Source of the DNA: Maricaulis alexandrii | GTDB taxonomy: Bacteria; Pseudomonadota; Alphaproteobacteria; Caulobacterales; Maricaulaceae | Assembly: GCF_005871165.1 (NCBI RefSeq) | Contig: NZ_SWKP01000011.1 | Coordinates: 1-64,000, forward strand | Length of the DNA: 64,000 bases | Direction: 5' to 3' | Shown here: piece after piece, positions 63,864 through 64,000 of the stretch | Numbering within the stretch: position 1 is the first letter of the stretch | Layout of the letters: every line of letters starts with the position of its first letter | Position numbers and translations under genes: made by a program | The notes under the pieces: model-generated | Database searches by the model: none | Seen by the model: the letters and a program-made list of their open reading frames with translations, nothing else | Told to the model about the DNA's origin: nothing

Positions 63864-64000
63864 TCAGTGGCAGCTCTTTCCGTGCGCGGCCAGGCGCCAG
63901 TAGTTATAGGGCAGCGGCGCGAGGAAACCGGCCACCAGCATGATCGGGATCACCCACCAGGTCAGCTTGGCCCCGCCGGTCAGCCAGACATCGACCGCAT
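63864..64000 (-). CDS. Membrane protein, C-terminal fragment (cut by window edge), possibly DUF4396
   Basis: The minus-strand frame ending at TGA 63866-63864 encodes 44 residues. It has a membrane-like segment (AKLTWWVIPIMLVAGFLAPL) and a tail PYNYWRLAAHGKSCH. The tail pattern (aromatic-Asn-x-W-x-L then basic residues) recalls DUF4396-type proteins, but the fragment is too short for a firm call. The gene runs off the right edge. Confidence 0.4.
   Translation of the reverse strand, partial: AVDVWLTGGAKLTWWVIPIMLVAGFLAPLPYNYWRLAAHGKSCH

Overview
The window is about 64 kb of gene-dense, high-GC chromosome (roughly 63-65% GC by eye). It most likely comes from an alphaproteobacterium of the Maricaulales/Caulobacterales/Hyphomonadales type. 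Reasons: the rpmH-rnpA-yidC-engB block, a complete cpa/tad (Flp) pilus cluster, a fused aspartate kinase/diaminopimelate decarboxylase, a small bacterial-type SRP RNA beside dnaX-ybaB-recR, DUF1036 and CelD/BcsL-type proteins, and alphaproteobacterial-style Shine-Dalgarno usage. The genus assignment is inference. No tRNA, rRNA, CRISPR array or prophage is visible.

Layout. 0-0.2 kb: 3' end of an IS110-type transposase and a dispersed inverted repeat. 0.2-4.2 kb: a histidine kinase (minus), then rpmH, rnpA and yidC (plus). 4.2-6.7 kb: an accessory insertion between yidC and engB with AT-rich DNA. It holds a 45-residue peptide gene, a strong hairpin, and two HEAT-tailed proteins, one of which carries a cysteine-dioxygenase-like cupin motif. 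6.8-9.2 kb: engB, a DUF1036 protein and a HAD pyrimidine nucleotidase. 9.4-11.9 kb: two collagen-like Gly-rich proteins. 12-21 kb: lysine/DAP biosynthesis (dapD, dapE), a BaiN-like flavoprotein, a P1 peptidase, a cupin, a SeqA-N-like DNA-binding protein beside an 18-bp perfect palindrome, and truA/fmt. 20.6-28.8 kb: Kazal lipoprotein, pirin, glutathionyl-hydroquinone reductase, def, rmuC, a CelD-type acetyltransferase, a PQQ-type sugar dehydrogenase and a queuosine-precursor transporter. 28.9-32.2 kb: recR, ybaB, dnaX and the SRP RNA. 32.3-39.8 kb: RNA-processing beta-CASP hydrolase, nudC, AhpD-like protein, outer-membrane barrel, membrane-anchored cytochrome c, NlpC/P60, MarR and leucyl aminopeptidase. 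39.9-52.7 kb: the Flp/Tad pilus locus (TadD-like TPR lipoprotein, tadC, tadB, cpaF, cpaE, cpaD, cpaC, cpaB, cpaA, pilin, a CpaC-N-like protein and two TadE/G pseudopilins). 52.7-64 kb: pabC/pabB, a tyrosine phosphatase, AMP nucleosidase, crotonase, the LysC-LysA fusion, an alpha/beta hydrolase, an ion-channel-like membrane protein, an ABM-domain protein and a truncated membrane protein.

How the genes connect. dapD, dapE and the lysC-lysA fusion cover four activities of the succinylase DAP/lysine route. The translation and RNA set is rpmH, rnpA, def, fmt, truA, ffs and engB. dnaX, ybaB, recR and rmuC serve DNA maintenance. The tad cluster is complete enough to assemble a Flp pilus.

The most unusual element is the peptide / hairpin / two-protein unit at 4.6-6.7 kb. 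It has the layout of a ribosomally made peptide with dedicated processing proteins, but it matches no class I can name.
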